Shown here: piece by piece, positions 20,619 to 33,884 of the stretch | How the letters are laid out: the number at the start of each line of letters is the position of its first letter | Numbering within the stretch: the first letter of the stretch is position 1 | Assembly (NCBI RefSeq): GCF_022605165.1 | Contig: NC_063075.1 | Location: 1,054,001-1,118,000, forward strand | Direction of reading: 5' to 3' | From: Purpureocillium takamizusanense | Taxonomy: Eukaryota > Ascomycota > Sordariomycetes > Hypocreales > Ophiocordycipitaceae | Length of the DNA stretch: 64,000 nt | Program-made: the position numbers and the translations under genes | Notes under the pieces: generated by a model | Database searches by the model: none | The model's input: the letters and a program-made list of their open reading frames with translations, nothing else | Told to the model about the DNA's origin: nothing

Positions 20619-22400
20619 TCAACATACAGCGTGGCTCTTCCCAGTCTTTCCCTGGAGGGAGTGCTTCACCCGCTGCTCGCGTTAGTCGGCCGTCTGCGCG
20701 CCCCGGAACCCTATGCAGACTCACCTTGTGCTCGTGCCGCGGATTGTTGAGCGGATCCTTTGTCTTACGCTTAGCGACCGAATGCTCGCTGGCGTGCTCC
20801 TCCATACGCTTGATGAACTGCTGGCTGTCCTGCTCGAGATGGTGGCAGCACAGCTTGATGTCTTTGATCAAGAGGTCGCATCTGCTGCGGGAAAAGTCCT
20901 CCCTAACGACGATTCGCATCATCTTCATCTTATCCGTCTCGGGCGCCATGGTGTATGCGGGCACGACCCAGCCGCGTGCCCGCAGGTAGAGAGCCAGTGC
21001 GAACTCGTCAAAGTCGGCGTCTTCGGGCTCGCCCTCGTCTTTGCCGGGAAAGCGGAACGCCACCAACGGTAGTCCGCGACCCGACGTCTCCGAAAGAATG
21101 ACGAAGCCGATCTCGCGCAGCGCGTTGGTCAGGTAGTCGGCCGTCTGCGTCAGGTTGCGCATGATGTCCCGGTAGCCCGCCTTGCCTAGGCGGATCAGCT
21201 GGTAGTACTGCCCGATGACCTGCGATGCACCCTTGGAGAAGTTGAGTGTAAAGGACGTCTGGTCCGCGCCGAGGTAGTTGATGTTGAAGACCAGGTCGCT
21301 GGGGAGGTACTCGGATGACCTCCAGACCACCCACCCAACGCCGGGATAGACAAGACCGTACTGGAACATGGTCAGATCGGGCGGCTCACCGATAAAGGGA
21401 CGCGCACCTTGTGTCCCGAGGTATTGATGGACACCACTCTCTCGACCCTAAAGTCCCATTCTAGCTCCGGACGAACAAACGGCGCAACGAACCCACCGCT
21501 CGCCGCGTCTACGTGAATCGGAACCCCGGAACCCTGCTTCACTAGCAAGTCGCTAATAGCCTTGACATCCTCGTACGACCCCGTATACGTGGTGCCCAAG
21601 ATGGCGACGATGCCAATGGTGTTCTCATCACACAGCGCAACGGCCTGGGTCGGATCGATGACGAAGCGGGCCCTAGTACAGTCAACGTACTTTTCCTCAA
21701 TCTCAAAGTAGCGGGCCGCCTTTTCCCAGCACACCTGCACGGCGGAGGACATGATGATATTTGGGCGGTCTGCGGGCTTGCCGTCGGCCTCGCGGCGCAG
21801 TTTCCAGCGCCTCTTCATGGCAAGGACGGCGAGCATGATGGCCTCGGACGAGCCGACGGTCGAGGTGCCGATGGAGGTGTCCTTGGGCGCGTGGAAGAGG
21901 GAGCCGATCATGCGGGCGCAGCGGCTGTGTATCTCGGCCGTCTGTGGGTATTCTTCGTAATCGATGAAGTTTTTGGACATGGCCTCGGTCATGAGTTGCT
22001 CGGCCTCCTTTTCCTTTGGAAGAGGTTAGTCCGAGCCAGAGGGACAAGAGCGGCGCGGGTTGACATGCCATGTACGTGGACACAAACGATGCGAGGCTGC
22101 CGGGTGGCACGTCAGCCGCCGCCGTCATCTGCGCGTTCTAGGTATCTGAAGTTCACAGGGAGCACTACTGCCACGGACGAAGTCACGGCCTTACTTGAGC
22201 TGCGGGTTGTTGTCGAGACTGAGCTCGTCCTTGATGAGGCGATAAGCCGTCCCGGGAGGCATAGGGCCGTCGGGCATGTCGTCAGACGGGAGCTCGGACA
22301 CGGCGTAACGAGAGCCATATACGCTTCCCATGTCGTCGCCGTTTGAGCCGGCGCCGTTGGAGGACTCGTCGTGGGCACGACGCTTCGCTGAATGGGCCAT
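20619..22400 (-). CDS. gad: Glutamate decarboxylase
   Basis: 502-aa PLP enzyme converting L-glutamate to GABA. Exons: 22400-22195, 22096-22069, 22013-21408, 21360-20725, 20651-20619. The assembled protein shows the group II decarboxylase layout: NLASFVSTYM, the substrate-region YPQTAEIHSRC, VGSSEAIMLA, HVDAASGGFVAPF and the PLP lysine in NTSGHK (K280, last codon of exon 3), then YGLVYPGVGWV and a C-terminus ending HKGKTGKSHAVC. The tiny 28-nt exon 2 is needed to join LNLASFVSTYM. The second intron (22068-22014) appears to start GC rather than GT. A 47-nt intron follows the catalytic Lys codon. GABA shunt and acid or oxidative stress tolerance are the usual roles. Confidence 0.93.
22014..22068 (-). 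other. Probable GC-AG intron in glutamate decarboxylase
   Basis: Starts GCATGT and ends CCAAAG with CTAAC upstream; 55 nt. No GT donor nearby preserves the conserved VSTYM-EKEAEQ junction. Confidence 0.65.
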
Positions 22401-23038
22401 TGGCGGTGGATGATTCGAGCAGCTTCGAAAAAAGAATTCACGAGATGATATCCCTCTGCAACGCGAGGACTGCAGTGTCCGCGTTCTTCACCTAGGCGGC
22501 GGCGGCGTGTGGCATTTATGTGATGCAGCCGTCGCCGCCGTAGGCACACACATCGGCTCTCTCGGTACCCCCATCGCCGGAAACGTGAAGCTCTGGTCGC
22601 TAGAATAACGGCGCTTGTTAGCAAGGGCATTGATTCTCCGACCCGTGACTGGATAGGTGGGAGCGACTTTGGGCGGACGACTTGTGGTGGCTAAACTCAA
22701 TTCTAGGCGGGCGTCGCGGAACCCTCGTCACTCACTCAACTGTCGGTCTCTTTGCCCACACAGTTACCAGCCGTTTGGGATGGTGGCGTTGAAGAGCCCA
22801 AGACCACGCCTCATGCCCAGACGACGGGCCAGTCAGTTGGTAGCCTGAGTGTGGATGCGCGGCGGCAGTGGCTACGAGTATTTGAACCTTGGCTTGCGCG
22901 CTGCCAGCCGCCAACTCGTCGCCTCGCTTGACGTGTTGACTTTGTCGTATAGCATCCATCCATCCATACATGCATTGCATCTTTGTTGGTCGTGTTGGAG
23001 GCACTCCCCCTCTGCAGATCTAGCCACAGCATCACACC
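22401..23038. other. GAD promoter and hydrolase 3' flank
   Basis: 640 bp between two minus-strand genes; nothing else seen. Confidence 0.5.
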
Positions 23039-24845
23039 TTACGAAGCGCCGCCGCCGCCGCCGCCATCCACCGCCATCTTCTCGTACCAGATCCATCCCT
23101 CCACGTCGCTCCTCGCGCGCCACTCGATCCCCATGGCCGCAACTTCGCCGGCGCCGATCCGAAACTCGACGGCGGCAAAGTCGTGCATTGTGAGCGCCAG
23201 TGGGGCATCCTGCAGGTCGACGTACATGATCCATTCGTCGCCCGAGACGTGCACGAAGTCGCACTTGACGCGGAAGTTGTTGTCTGGCAGCTCGGCGCGC
23301 AGCTGTGCCCCCGGGACGAGGTTCGTGTCGGCCATCTCGCTGGCCTCGACTGCCTCGAGGTAGATGTAGCCGTAGCCGGGATGGTGATAGAGCCCAGCGT
23401 GGCTCGACGGGGGGAGCGAGGAGGGAGGCACGGGGACCGCTGGCCGGTCTGGATAGATCTTGTCCAGGCCGTCGCGGACGTTGTCGCTTATCTGCCGTAC
23501 CGCGCTTTGCCACCTGTGGTTGGTACTTGCGAGTCAGCGCTTCCTCGTGCGAACACTCACTCGGCGGCAGCAACGCACTTGTTCATCCAGTCAAACCTCT
23601 CCGAGAGCGGCACCCCGAGCCTCTCATCCACCATGTGCCACGTCGCCATCTCCGCGACCGCGTTCGCCGTAAAGGCCGTGTTGCCCATCACGGCGACGCC
23701 AAAGTCCAGGCCCGGGAAAAACGTCACCTGGGCCCCGAACGCGTCCATGCCCCCGTGGTGCGTCCAGAACCGGTGCCCGCGGTACGACGACGTCTGCCAG
23801 CCCTTGGCGTACATGAGCGGCGTGTCGTACGGCGCAGGGTCGCCGCCTCCGCCCTCGCCGCCGATGACAATGTGCGGCCGCCGCACGCTCCGATGCCCAG
23901 CCGCCGACAGCGGGTGCTGCTCGCGGAGCCAGAAGCGCATCCACCTGGCCATGTCCGCGGCGGACGTGATGATCGCCCCGGAGCCTGAGACCTCTTCCGT
24001 GGGCATGCGCGGGAGGGCCGTGTACGCCCGCTTCTGCTTGTCGTCCCAGATGTAACCCCTGGCCACCTGCGAGCCGGAGGAGAGGGCGTCTTGTAGAGAC
24101 AGGTACGTGCTGCTCATCCCCAAGGGTTGCCATAGCCACGCACGCAGCGCGTCGCCCAGCCACTGGCCCGTCAGCGTCTCGACGACGTGCGAGAGCGTCG
24201 CATACATGAGGTTGCTATAGCAAAAGGTCGTGCGCGGCTCGCTCGCCATGGGCAAGTGCCGCAGGCTGCGCACCATTTCTCGCAGCGTAATCAGCCTCCT
24301 TTCTCCGTGGAAGCCGTCCGGGCGAACGTAGCGCAGGTACGCGTTGTTGTGCTTGGCCAGGCCGGTGCGGTGACAGAGCGCGTCCTCGAGCGTCGAATGG
24401 GCCGTTGCCCACTCGTCCTGCAGCACAAAGTCGTCCCGAATGAGCGTCGAGATGGGCGTCTTCCATGACAGCGGCTGGCCCCTGTCGTCGGTGTACTTGC
24501 CGGATTCGATCAAGAGGGCAAGGAGGGCGGCGACGTGTGCTTTGGTGGTGCTGCCGCTGTAGGAAAGAGTGTCTGCAGTGAAGGGCGTGAGCGGCAGCTC
24601 GGCGAGCCCGAAGCCCTGGGTGGTTGGTTGGCATTAGTTTCTGGGCCATGATGGCGAAATCGTCAAGGTTATGGAGAGTATTTGTGCGTGTTTACCTCGG
24701 TCCACGACTGGTCCCCGTTGATGACTGCGACCGACACGCCGGGGACGTGCCATGTCTCGAGCAGATTGTGAATTATATCCCGGGGTGGCGTTTGCCGCGC
24801 AGCGTTGTCCTTGTTCGCGTCGTTCGCGTAACCCATAAGTGTCAT
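23039..24845 (-). CDS. Class C beta-lactamase/esterase-like serine hydrolase
   Basis: 559-aa protein from exons 24845-24696, 24615-23561 and 23513-23039. The three active-site motifs of the serine beta-lactamase/D-peptidase (S12) fold are present: S-x-x-K in SGSTTK (Ser about 72), Y-x-N in CYSNLMY (Tyr about 183) and HHGG (about 336-339) in the place of KTG. The C-terminal about 130 residues (exon 3) form a beta-rich lipocalin-like tail ending in a run of Gly. Fungal relatives are mostly uncharacterised hydrolases, some acting on lactones, esters or in polyketide pathways; antibiotic resistance is not implied. No signal peptide from ATG 24845; a second Met three codons on is an alternative. 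Confidence 0.85.
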
Positions 24846-25293
24846 GGTTGAGAGCGTCAATATCGCGAGGTGTGAAATGCAAGCAGCAAACGCCCAAACA
24901 GCATTCCCACGGGGTGCTTGGTTCCTTATTAGGGGAGTTTATAGTCGAGCAGTGGCTCGATCGACGCAACGTGTTGACCTACTGTATTGGGATGCTCCAT
25001 AGACTGGAACTCTTGCTAGGGCTGACCGATACGCACGCAATGGCGCGGTTCCGCGAGCTGGATTGCCGCCAACATACACGGACTGCTGAGAGCAAGAGAC
25101 TCAAAAACCCTAAATAAAATGTGTATCTAGCTAATTAAGGATTTTAAATGCGTCGTTGAACAATATGCAATTCCAAAACAGACTGGCTACCTAATAACGC
25201 CTCATCATTGAGTCGAGGGCGGAGTGAGCGATAACAACAAAGCTGGACCAGATGTTCCGCACCGCTGGTGCTTCGGCGCGGTGTGCGCCGCTC
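24846..25293. other. Intergenic, AT-richer
   Basis: 450 bp with an A/T-rich stretch near 25090-25150; promoter of the hydrolase and 3' flank of the next minus gene. Confidence 0.5.
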
Positions 25294-26319
25294 TCACATG
25301 CTCAGAAGGGAAATTGCCGTGATCGCAACTGCAGCGGCGGCAAGCTTTCGCGCCAAGTTGGACCCAGTCCTGCTGGCTGTTGACGAAGACGTCGACGAGG
25401 GCTTTGCTGATGTCGTGGCGGTACCCGACGCGGAGGCCGATTGGGAAGCATCGTGTGGTGACCACGCTGACAGACACGAGAGAGACACCTGCGGCGTTTG
25501 AACATGCTTCGGGTCGATGTCTCGAGCGTAGCCCCAAACCGTGGCAATGAGATAGGTGCGGTTCGCGGCGGTCGCATAGGCGTGCCGATCGTGGGCTTCG
25601 TTATATCCGGTTCCCATGCGCCAGGTCCCTTCAAGCAACTTGTCGGAGGTGAGAAGAGGGGCCGCGTTCGAATCGGCCAGTTGCTTGGAATCGAACCCTT
25701 GGACTCAAGTTAGAAGAAGCATACACATGGGAGGGATCAATATGGCGTCGAGGTTACCGATGACGTCTTGGCGGGAGTGACCAAAGGAGTCGTAACAGCT
25801 TGCCGGGATCGAATCAGCTGCCCTAGCCGAGCACATGACCGGGCCGTCCTCCTTGCCCCAGCGCCTCGTCAGGCTGTTGATGAGGTCGAGGCGGCAGGTG
25901 TCATCCAAGAAGTCGCAGTTGTTGCCCTCCGCAACGGACTTCCTGGCTTGTTCGTTGGTGCTGACGAATAGGTGCCGGCAAATGTACCACGAGGGATCCA
26001 TGTCGACGGGCAGGCGGGCGGACGAGTTGGTCATGCTGGCCGGGATGCTAAAGGTCAATGCGGAGACGGTCGTGGTCGAGTTCTTGGAGAGGTCGTCGGG
26101 GACGGGGACGTCGCGCGTCACGTAGAGATGGGCCTCGTGCCCTTCGACGGCGCTTCCGGGAAACGGCTTCGTCCAGTCATAGCCGTCGATGGAGGCGGTG
26201 TTGATGGTCGCGGCCTTGCCAAAGTCGCTGTACGGGATTTGTATGACGTTGCTCGCGTTGAGGAAGTTGTCGATGTTGTCCAGGTAGACTGGACTGAGGT
26301 GGCCTGCTGTTTCTCCCAT
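25294..26319 (-). CDS. Hypothetical protein with GPI-type or tail-anchor C-terminus
   Basis: 321-aa protein; exon 1 26319-25758, 60-nt intron with CTAAC branch (25757-25698), exon 2 25697-25294. The ATG at 26319 has a favourable context (CAAAATGG). The body has several Asn-x-Ser/Thr sites and six or more Cys (WYICRH, NNCDFLDDTC, VMCSA, ASCYD), as in extracellular domains. The C-terminus is a Ser/Thr/Ala-rich linker followed by SNLARKLAAAAVAITAISLLSM, which resembles a GPI-attachment signal or tail anchor. However, no signal peptide precedes it in this model, so an upstream exon may be missing or the gene may be a 5'-truncated copy. I do not recognise the family. Confidence 0.6.
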
Positions 26320-28281
26320 TTTGTCTTTCCCAGTTTCGCGTGAGTTTCGTTTTACTTAGCTGACGAGAAGAAGTACAAGTGCCAGCGTGTGGTGGTGGTG
26401 ATGGGATTTTGATTCCCGTCGGTTTGGCCCCGACCCGCCCCTGGAGGCACAGTGGGTAGCAGAGAAAGAAAAGTTTAGAGTAGTTATGTTGTTGATGCCC
26501 GATCGGCGGTGGCGCATTGCATCTGGGTGCGGGCCATTTGACAATTTCGCTTTTTCGGCTCATAACATGAACTTGTGCTACGTATGTACGGGACCTGCCA
26601 ACAGCCCAGTTGAGCCCGGCCCCTCCAGCCCGTGGTCTGATTGCAGGCGTTGCCAAGGGAAGAGAAGGGCATACATACACATGAGCTTGACGGTCCGGTT
26701 GGTCCATGCCGGGGACCACATGCTTGGCGAGAATGTACAGAACGACACGGTAAATATTGAAGCCACATGCACGAAACAAGTTGAATGGTTGCCCCTCTCA
26801 ACTGCCCATGTCGGCAGGAGCACTTGACATGGAGCACGGCAGCCGCTCACCGACAACATCAAGTCAAGTCCCCGGACAGTTACCTGTCATGTGCGTGGAA
26901 TATCAGATGGAACCCAAGGTTTCGGGCGCAGTCGTCAAGCCATGTACATGTATATGGCACGCACGTCTGGAGCTATCCGTCAACCAAAAGCCGGATGAAC
27001 ATCCGATCGACGTTGATCAAAAGGGACACGACATGAACCGTAACATTGAGAGTAACCGGTCTGGAATACGAGCAGACACCGCGTGCATTTGACGGCCCAA
27101 CCAACTTGTTGATTTATCGAGAGCGTTTGGCCAATGGCAAGCCGAGGTACGCCGTAAATACCGCCAACGACGAGGACGTTGTATGCGAGAGCAAAGCAAA
27201 TAAACGGAGTAACTGTGCCCCGCCGCCAGAGCCAACGACCTCAACCTCGTGTTTTCGCGCTTCCAGTCCTGGCTTCCATGCACGAAGCATGCTGGCAGTG
27301 ACATCCCCCACCCGCTCGATGTCCTGAGAGCACAGCATACAGATCTGAGTCAATGTGCACTCATCGGTGCCAGTCCATAGAAGTCCCTGGCGCGCAATGA
27401 TTCATGTTGACATCGAGAACCATTTAGCATCTGCAGCTTGATGTGCCCATCGTCGCAAACAGGTTTGGACGTGGCAGCCGCTGGATGTGACTTTTGCGAG
27501 GCCTGTGCTCCCATTCTTTATTTGTAAAGAAGTAACTGTACTGGGTCAATATGCGGATTAGCTTCAATTATTATAATTCACCACTCTTATTACTTCGTGT
27601 TACAATGTATCTATCATGCAGGACGCCTTGTTACCATTGAGAACACGTGTCCATACTTCCTGCATGACAATTGATACGTAAGTGCTGCTATTTCCACCTC
27701 GTTATTTTTCGGCGATGCTCGAAAATTCAGACTTTTGCCCTCAAACCAGGCCCGCGTCGTGTATTGTCTAGTCCAGCGATCACTGCGACATTTGGTGGCT
27801 TCTTCGGGCCCAGATGATATCGCGACCTCTGATGCCAGCGTTGCTCACGTACTGCCCCGACTTGAACTCTGACCGAAGAGCATCTGGGCACTCCCAAGTG
27901 GGCATTGACTGTTTGCCAACGGCCCGCGGAGAGCCGTTGCCGAGGACGGCGATCTGCTTTCGCACTATCAGGCCTGCCTCATGTTTCGTTCACCACATTG
28001 AAAATCAGAAACACTACGCAAAAGTTGCGCAAAGTCATTACCATCGGTCACGATGGTTAGATCTCAAAGAGCGCTGGGCATTTCCTCGTGCTAGAAAACG
28101 CTCGACGAATTTCATCAATGTCGGAGGTCGTCCTAACTTTAACCTTAAGGCTACAGTACAAGACCGGACCGGAGGTTCACTCATCATACTGGTGCATCCA
28201 TGTGTTTCTACCCTGTTAAAGCCAAATGAAAAAAAAAAAAATGCCCCATTCTATGGAAGCAAGTCGCCTGGAAAGAGACAT
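26320..28281. other. Long intergenic region, partly AT-rich
   Basis: Nearly 2 kb. The 27490-27780 part is clearly AT-richer than its surroundings. No ORF with recognisable motifs; RCC1 ends at the right edge. I cannot identify a transposon relic. Confidence 0.5.
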
Positions 28282-29852
28282 TCACGTAGCCGGCCCGGCC
28301 AAAATAGAAAATTGTCCTCCTGCGCCAGCCCAGGTCACCGTCCGATCCTTGACCGCCTTGCCCTGGACGAGCCGCGCGACATCTACGTCGTCGTCGGACC
28401 CGAGGCCAAGCTGTCCCTCGGACCCAAACCCCGTGGCCCAGGCGCGTCCGTCCCCGGCGACGAATATCGTGTGGTCCGTCCCGCAGGCGACGTGGACGGC
28501 CTCGCCCATCTGCGGCACCAGCGTCGGCCGCAGGCAGATGCGCGGCTTGTCGCGCTCGTCGCGGCGCACCACCGCCTCGTCGCCCAGCTGCTCGGCCGTG
28601 AACGCGTTGCCGAGCTGCCCGCCGTCCATGCGACCCCACGTGTATACCCGCCCGTCCGCGGCCACGGCGGCGGAGTGGTGCGCACCACCGGCCATGACGA
28701 CGACTTCGCGTCCGCAGAGCGCCGGGATCTTGACCGGGTACGGCAGCAGCGCCGAGTCCCCGCCCGCGGAGCTCGCGTCGCCGGCCTGGCCGAAGCTGTT
28801 GAGCCCCCAGCCCCAGACGTCGTCGCGGCGCTGGCCCACGGCGAAGCAGTGGTACTCGCCGCTCGCGATGAGGCGCGCGCCGCCGCGGCAGACGGGCACG
28901 GGCCGTGGGCGGAGGCTCTCCTGGTGGCGCCCGAAGAGGCGGCGGCCGAACTGGTTCTGTCGCCCGGAGCCCCACGCCCAGACGGTGCCGGCGGCGTCGA
29001 GGGCGAGGGCGTGGTTGGCGCCGCATACGAGCTGCGTGATGCGTAGAAGGCCCGAGATGAGCATGGGGATGGGCTGTCGCTTGATGAGGGCGCCGGCGGG
29101 CGTGTACCCAAAGCTCTCGTTGCCTTCGGGGTCCTATAGTAGTATTTTGGTCAGTCCAAGATACATGCAAATGTACACGATTGTATAGTAGAAGAGCGTA
29201 CGCGAAAGGTGCCCCATCCGTAGACGAGGCCCGTGTCGGTAAGGGCAAAGCTGCAGCTATCTCCAGCAGCAACGTCGACAAATCTGGTCGCCTCAGGGAT
29301 GTTCTCCGTCGACACCTCGGCGGGCGTCGACTCGCGCGGGTTCAGCTCCGCGTCGTCATCACTGCCCGACTCGGCGTCGACGTCGCGCAGCCCGCCGTCC
29401 CAGTCGGTAGGCCGGCCCAGGGCATCGTTGTCGTTGACGCCCCAGGTCACGAGCCGGTTGTCGGCCGTGAGCGCGACGGTGTGCATGCCGCCGCAGGCCA
29501 GCCGCACGACATGCAGGGCAGCCGGGTCCTTGGGGTCGAGGTGAGGGTTTGGGCGTGGCTTCGTGGAGGCGGTCAGCTTGGGGCCGAGGCCGAGCTCGCC
29601 GTTCTCGCCGGAGCCGAAGACGAAGACGGCGAGGACTGTGTCTGGAGCTGCGTTGAGAGGCGGCGGCGGCGGTGGTGGCGCATGCTTGGTCGTCTTTTGT
29701 TTCTTGCGTGGAGGCTGCGCTGCTCGTGAGCTTTTGGCGACGCCGCTCGTGGGGGCCTGCTGCTGCTGCTGCTTGGGCGCGGTACGGGATCGGCGAGAGC
29801 CTGCAGCTTGGTTAGCCATAGGTTGGTGCAAGGTGACGCTGAACTCACTCAT
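28282..29852 (-). CDS. RCC1-family Ran guanine-nucleotide exchange factor (Srm1/Pim1-like)
   Basis: 500-aa protein; exon 1 29852-29202, 68-nt intron (29201-29134), exon 2 29133-28282. After a Gln-rich and basic N-terminus with a nuclear-localisation-like PPRKKQK, the chain shows repeated RCC1 blade signatures: VFVFGSGENGELGLG, LVTWGVNDNDALGR, VYGWGTFR, VWAWGSGRQNQFGRR, VWGWGLNSFGQAGD, VYTWGRMDGGQLGN and ATGFGSEGQLGLG, with CGANHAL and CGTDHTI between them. This is a seven-bladed propeller. RCC1 loads GTP onto Ran on chromatin and is normally essential. The intron joins GTFR to DPEGNESFG. An alternative start Met lies at 29819. Head to head with the decarboxylase gene. Confidence 0.92.
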
Positions 29853-30644
29853 TTTTTGATGGTGCTGCGTGATGATGGTGATGATGATGGCGACGGTCGG
29901 GACGCGCCGTGAGCGAGGTCAAGTGAGATTTTGCATTTGATTGTTGTCTTGTTCATTGTTCCATCTTCAATCATGCATGTGACGGCTCACACAAACGAAG
30001 AGAGGTCCGAGTCGCCCCACAAAGAGCCGCTCCGGCCGCTGCAGTGCGGAGCCCCGGTCGCGGGGAGGCCCGGCCCCGGCGTGACGGACAATGAAGTCAC
30101 TTGTGCGCCGCATGCAGGAAAAGCACTTGCATGCCATTTTTACCAGTGTAGCAAGTACAGCAGCGTCTGGACTTGTGGTCTCTGGAAATGGGCTTTGACC
30201 GTCGGGGAGCCGTAGGAGAGGCTGCGCTGAGATGTACATTCAATGTATACTGTATGTGAAGTGATGCACGACAACGGGGCCCCAGCATACGAGCTTCAAC
30301 TGACGATAGCTCTGGATGAATGGGACGGGCAGGTATGGACGGCGCACGCGTGCCGGCATCAGATTGTGGCTTGAGGTCAATGGCCCCAGAGGGAAGCAGG
30401 TTAGAGTCTAGACCATGTGCGTAGAACTGACATCATTGATGCGTTGGGCTGGATCCACCCCGTGCCGGACTCCGGCCACAACATCAGTTCCTACGTAGGC
30501 GCTGCTAATGGCCTGCGACGGGCTGTTTAAATAGGCCAAGGCTTGCTGGCAGCTGTATCTTCTTTCTCATCATTGTCTCGATTGTGTCGATACGACGGGC
30601 TGCTGTGAAACGTATAATATAGAACCCATCCACCGTCCGTCACA
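29853..30644. other. Shared upstream region RCC1 / PSDC decarboxylase
   Basis: 790 bp between divergent genes. A TTTAAATAG element at about 30526-30534 could serve as TATA for the plus-strand gene. Confidence 0.5.
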
Positions 30645-32419
30645 ATGGTAGTCCAACACGGCGACGCCCACGCCATCCCGCGCGAGTATCGCGTCTACAA
30701 GTGCGTCGTCCCCTCTAACCCCTCCCTCCCCGGTCCCTGGATGCCGCGGCAACTATCTTGCAGCAAATCATCACCTATACTGACACACATGAAACGCCCC
30801 TCAGGCCCGGCGCGTGGCTCCCGGCCGACCACCGCATCCACCGCGAATACCTCCGCCGCGTCAACGTCCACGTCGAGTCCAACAAGGACGAGGAGCTGAC
30901 GCCCGCCATCGCCGAGTTCAAGCGCTTCATCGAGTCGACGCCGCGCGTGTACATGTACTTTGTGCAGATGTTTGAGGAGATCCCGCGCAAGCACCCCTAC
31001 TGGCGCGACCCGACGGGCAGCCGCCAGATCCGCGACTACGACCACATGCTGCGCGTGCTCAACCACATCGTCACCCGCGCCCCCGAGTGGACGGACGCGG
31101 CCGAGGGCGCCGGCGTCGTCGGCGTGCCCATGTGCGCCCTCTTTGACTATCCCATGGCCACTGCGAGGTATGGGTCATACCTCTACGAAGTACCTACATA
31201 CATATACTGCCCGCGGGGGTCAACGACGAGGATGATAGGAGGGGGCAAGGTTCAACGGAGGCTGACATGGCGGGGGGATGCCCAGTGGACATGCCGCCTT
31301 TCTAGATCCCGACGTCAATCGTATGCTGAAAAAGGTCCTCAACTCGTGGGGCGTGTACCTGCAGGTGAGCTTGCCCGCGTCTCGACGCCCTCGCCCACCA
31401 CAACACCACATGCGCTCACGCCGGCAGCATCAAGACCCCCGAGTCGGCCGCCGTGCTCGGCAACCACAAGGTCGGCTGGTTCGGCGAGACGGGCCTCAAG
31501 GACCTCATGGAGGTGGCCAACGCGCCGTACAAGTCGAGCCACCGCTTCGAGGACATGTACGTGTGCGACCCGTCGGCCAAACACTACGGGTTCAAGTCAT
31601 GGGACGGTACGTTAGCAGCGACTTGCCCACACACACACACACGCAGAGAGAGAGAGAGAGAGAGAGTGGCAGTACAACACACACACAAGACAAGGCAAAA
31701 GAAGCGCGCGCACTGACTTACACACACGGGGGGGGAAACAAAACAGACTTCTTCACCCGCAAGGTCCACAACAAGGCGCGTCCCGTCGCCTCCCCCGACG
31801 ACGACTCCGTCATCGCCAACGCATGCGAGTCCAAGGTCTACAACGTCGCGCGCCACGTGCACCTGCGCGACCAATTCTTCGTCAAGGGGCAGCCCTACTC
31901 GCCCCTCGACATGCTCGCGCACGACCCCCTGGCGCACCACTTCGGCGGCGGCACCGTCTACCAGGCGTTCCTGTCGGCGCTGTCGTACCACCGCTGGCAC
32001 GCGCCCGTCGCGGGCACCGTGCGCCGCGCCTTCGTCGAGGATGGCATGTATTTCTCCGAGCCGCTCTTCGAGGGGCCCGGCGACCCGGAGCAGCACGGCG
32101 AGATTGACACGCGCGGCATCGTCGTCGCGCAGGGCTACCTCTCGGCGCTGGCGACGCGCGCCGTCATCTTCATCGAGGCGGACCACCCTGCCATTGGGCT
32201 CATGGCCTTTGTGGGCATCGGCATGGACGAGGTGAGCACGTGTGACATTACCGTCAAGGAGGGCCAGAGGATCGGAAAGGGCGACGAGCTCGGCATGTTT
32301 CACTTTGGCGGGTCGAGCCACTGTCTGCTCTTCCGCAAGGGCGTCAAGGTCGAGGGCTTCCCCGAGGTGGGCAGGGAGGCCAATGTGCCCGTCAGGGGCA
32401 AGCTGGCGGTCGTCAAGGG

Positions 32420-32423
<4 letters not shown>
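30645..32423 (+). CDS. PSDC/PsiD-like phosphatidylserine-decarboxylase-family enzyme
   Basis: 448-aa protein from exons 30645-30700, 30805-31167, 31286-31364, 31435-31606 and 31747-32423. The N-terminal half (PADHRIHREYL, RDYDHMLRVLNHIV, VPMCALFDYPMAT, WFGETGL) matches the PSDC domain preceding the catalytic part in non-canonical fungal members, including the tryptophan decarboxylase PsiD. The catalytic half has YHRWHAPVAGTV with the triad His and the self-processing GGSS at about 411-414; cleavage before Ser would give a pyruvoyl subunit. There is no mitochondrial presequence or membrane segment, so a soluble amino-acid or aromatic-acid decarboxylase is more likely than a housekeeping PSD; the substrate cannot be read from sequence. 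Intron 4 is full of CA and GA repeats, and the stop codon opens a TAG microsatellite. Confidence 0.85.
31627..31666. repeat. (CA)n(GA)n microsatellite inside decarboxylase intron 4
   Basis: CA units run directly into about a dozen GA units within intron 31607-31746. Confidence 0.85.
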
Positions 32424-32483
<60 letters not shown>

Positions 32484-32498
32484 CAGTAGTAGTACTAG
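32421..32498. repeat. (TAG)n microsatellite starting at the decarboxylase stop codon
   Basis: About 20 perfect TAG units, one CAG interruption, more TAG, then TAC TAG. The first unit is the gene's stop codon. Confidence 0.9.
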
Positions 32499-32594
32499 CG
32501 GGCAAGTTCAAAGGTGGTTTCCAAACCAGGGCAAAAGACTTTCGCTGCTGTATTATTCCTAATGCTAGTTTCTTTCACACAAGATTTCAAGTCA

Positions 32595-33884
<1,290 letters not shown>

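Noticed and set aside
24669..24845. Signal peptide in the beta-lactamase-like hydrolase
   Set aside because: The N-terminus is polar; no hydrophobic core.
27814..29046. 410-codon plus-strand open frame
   Set aside because: Antisense shadow of RCC1; Arg/Ala-rich, no motif.
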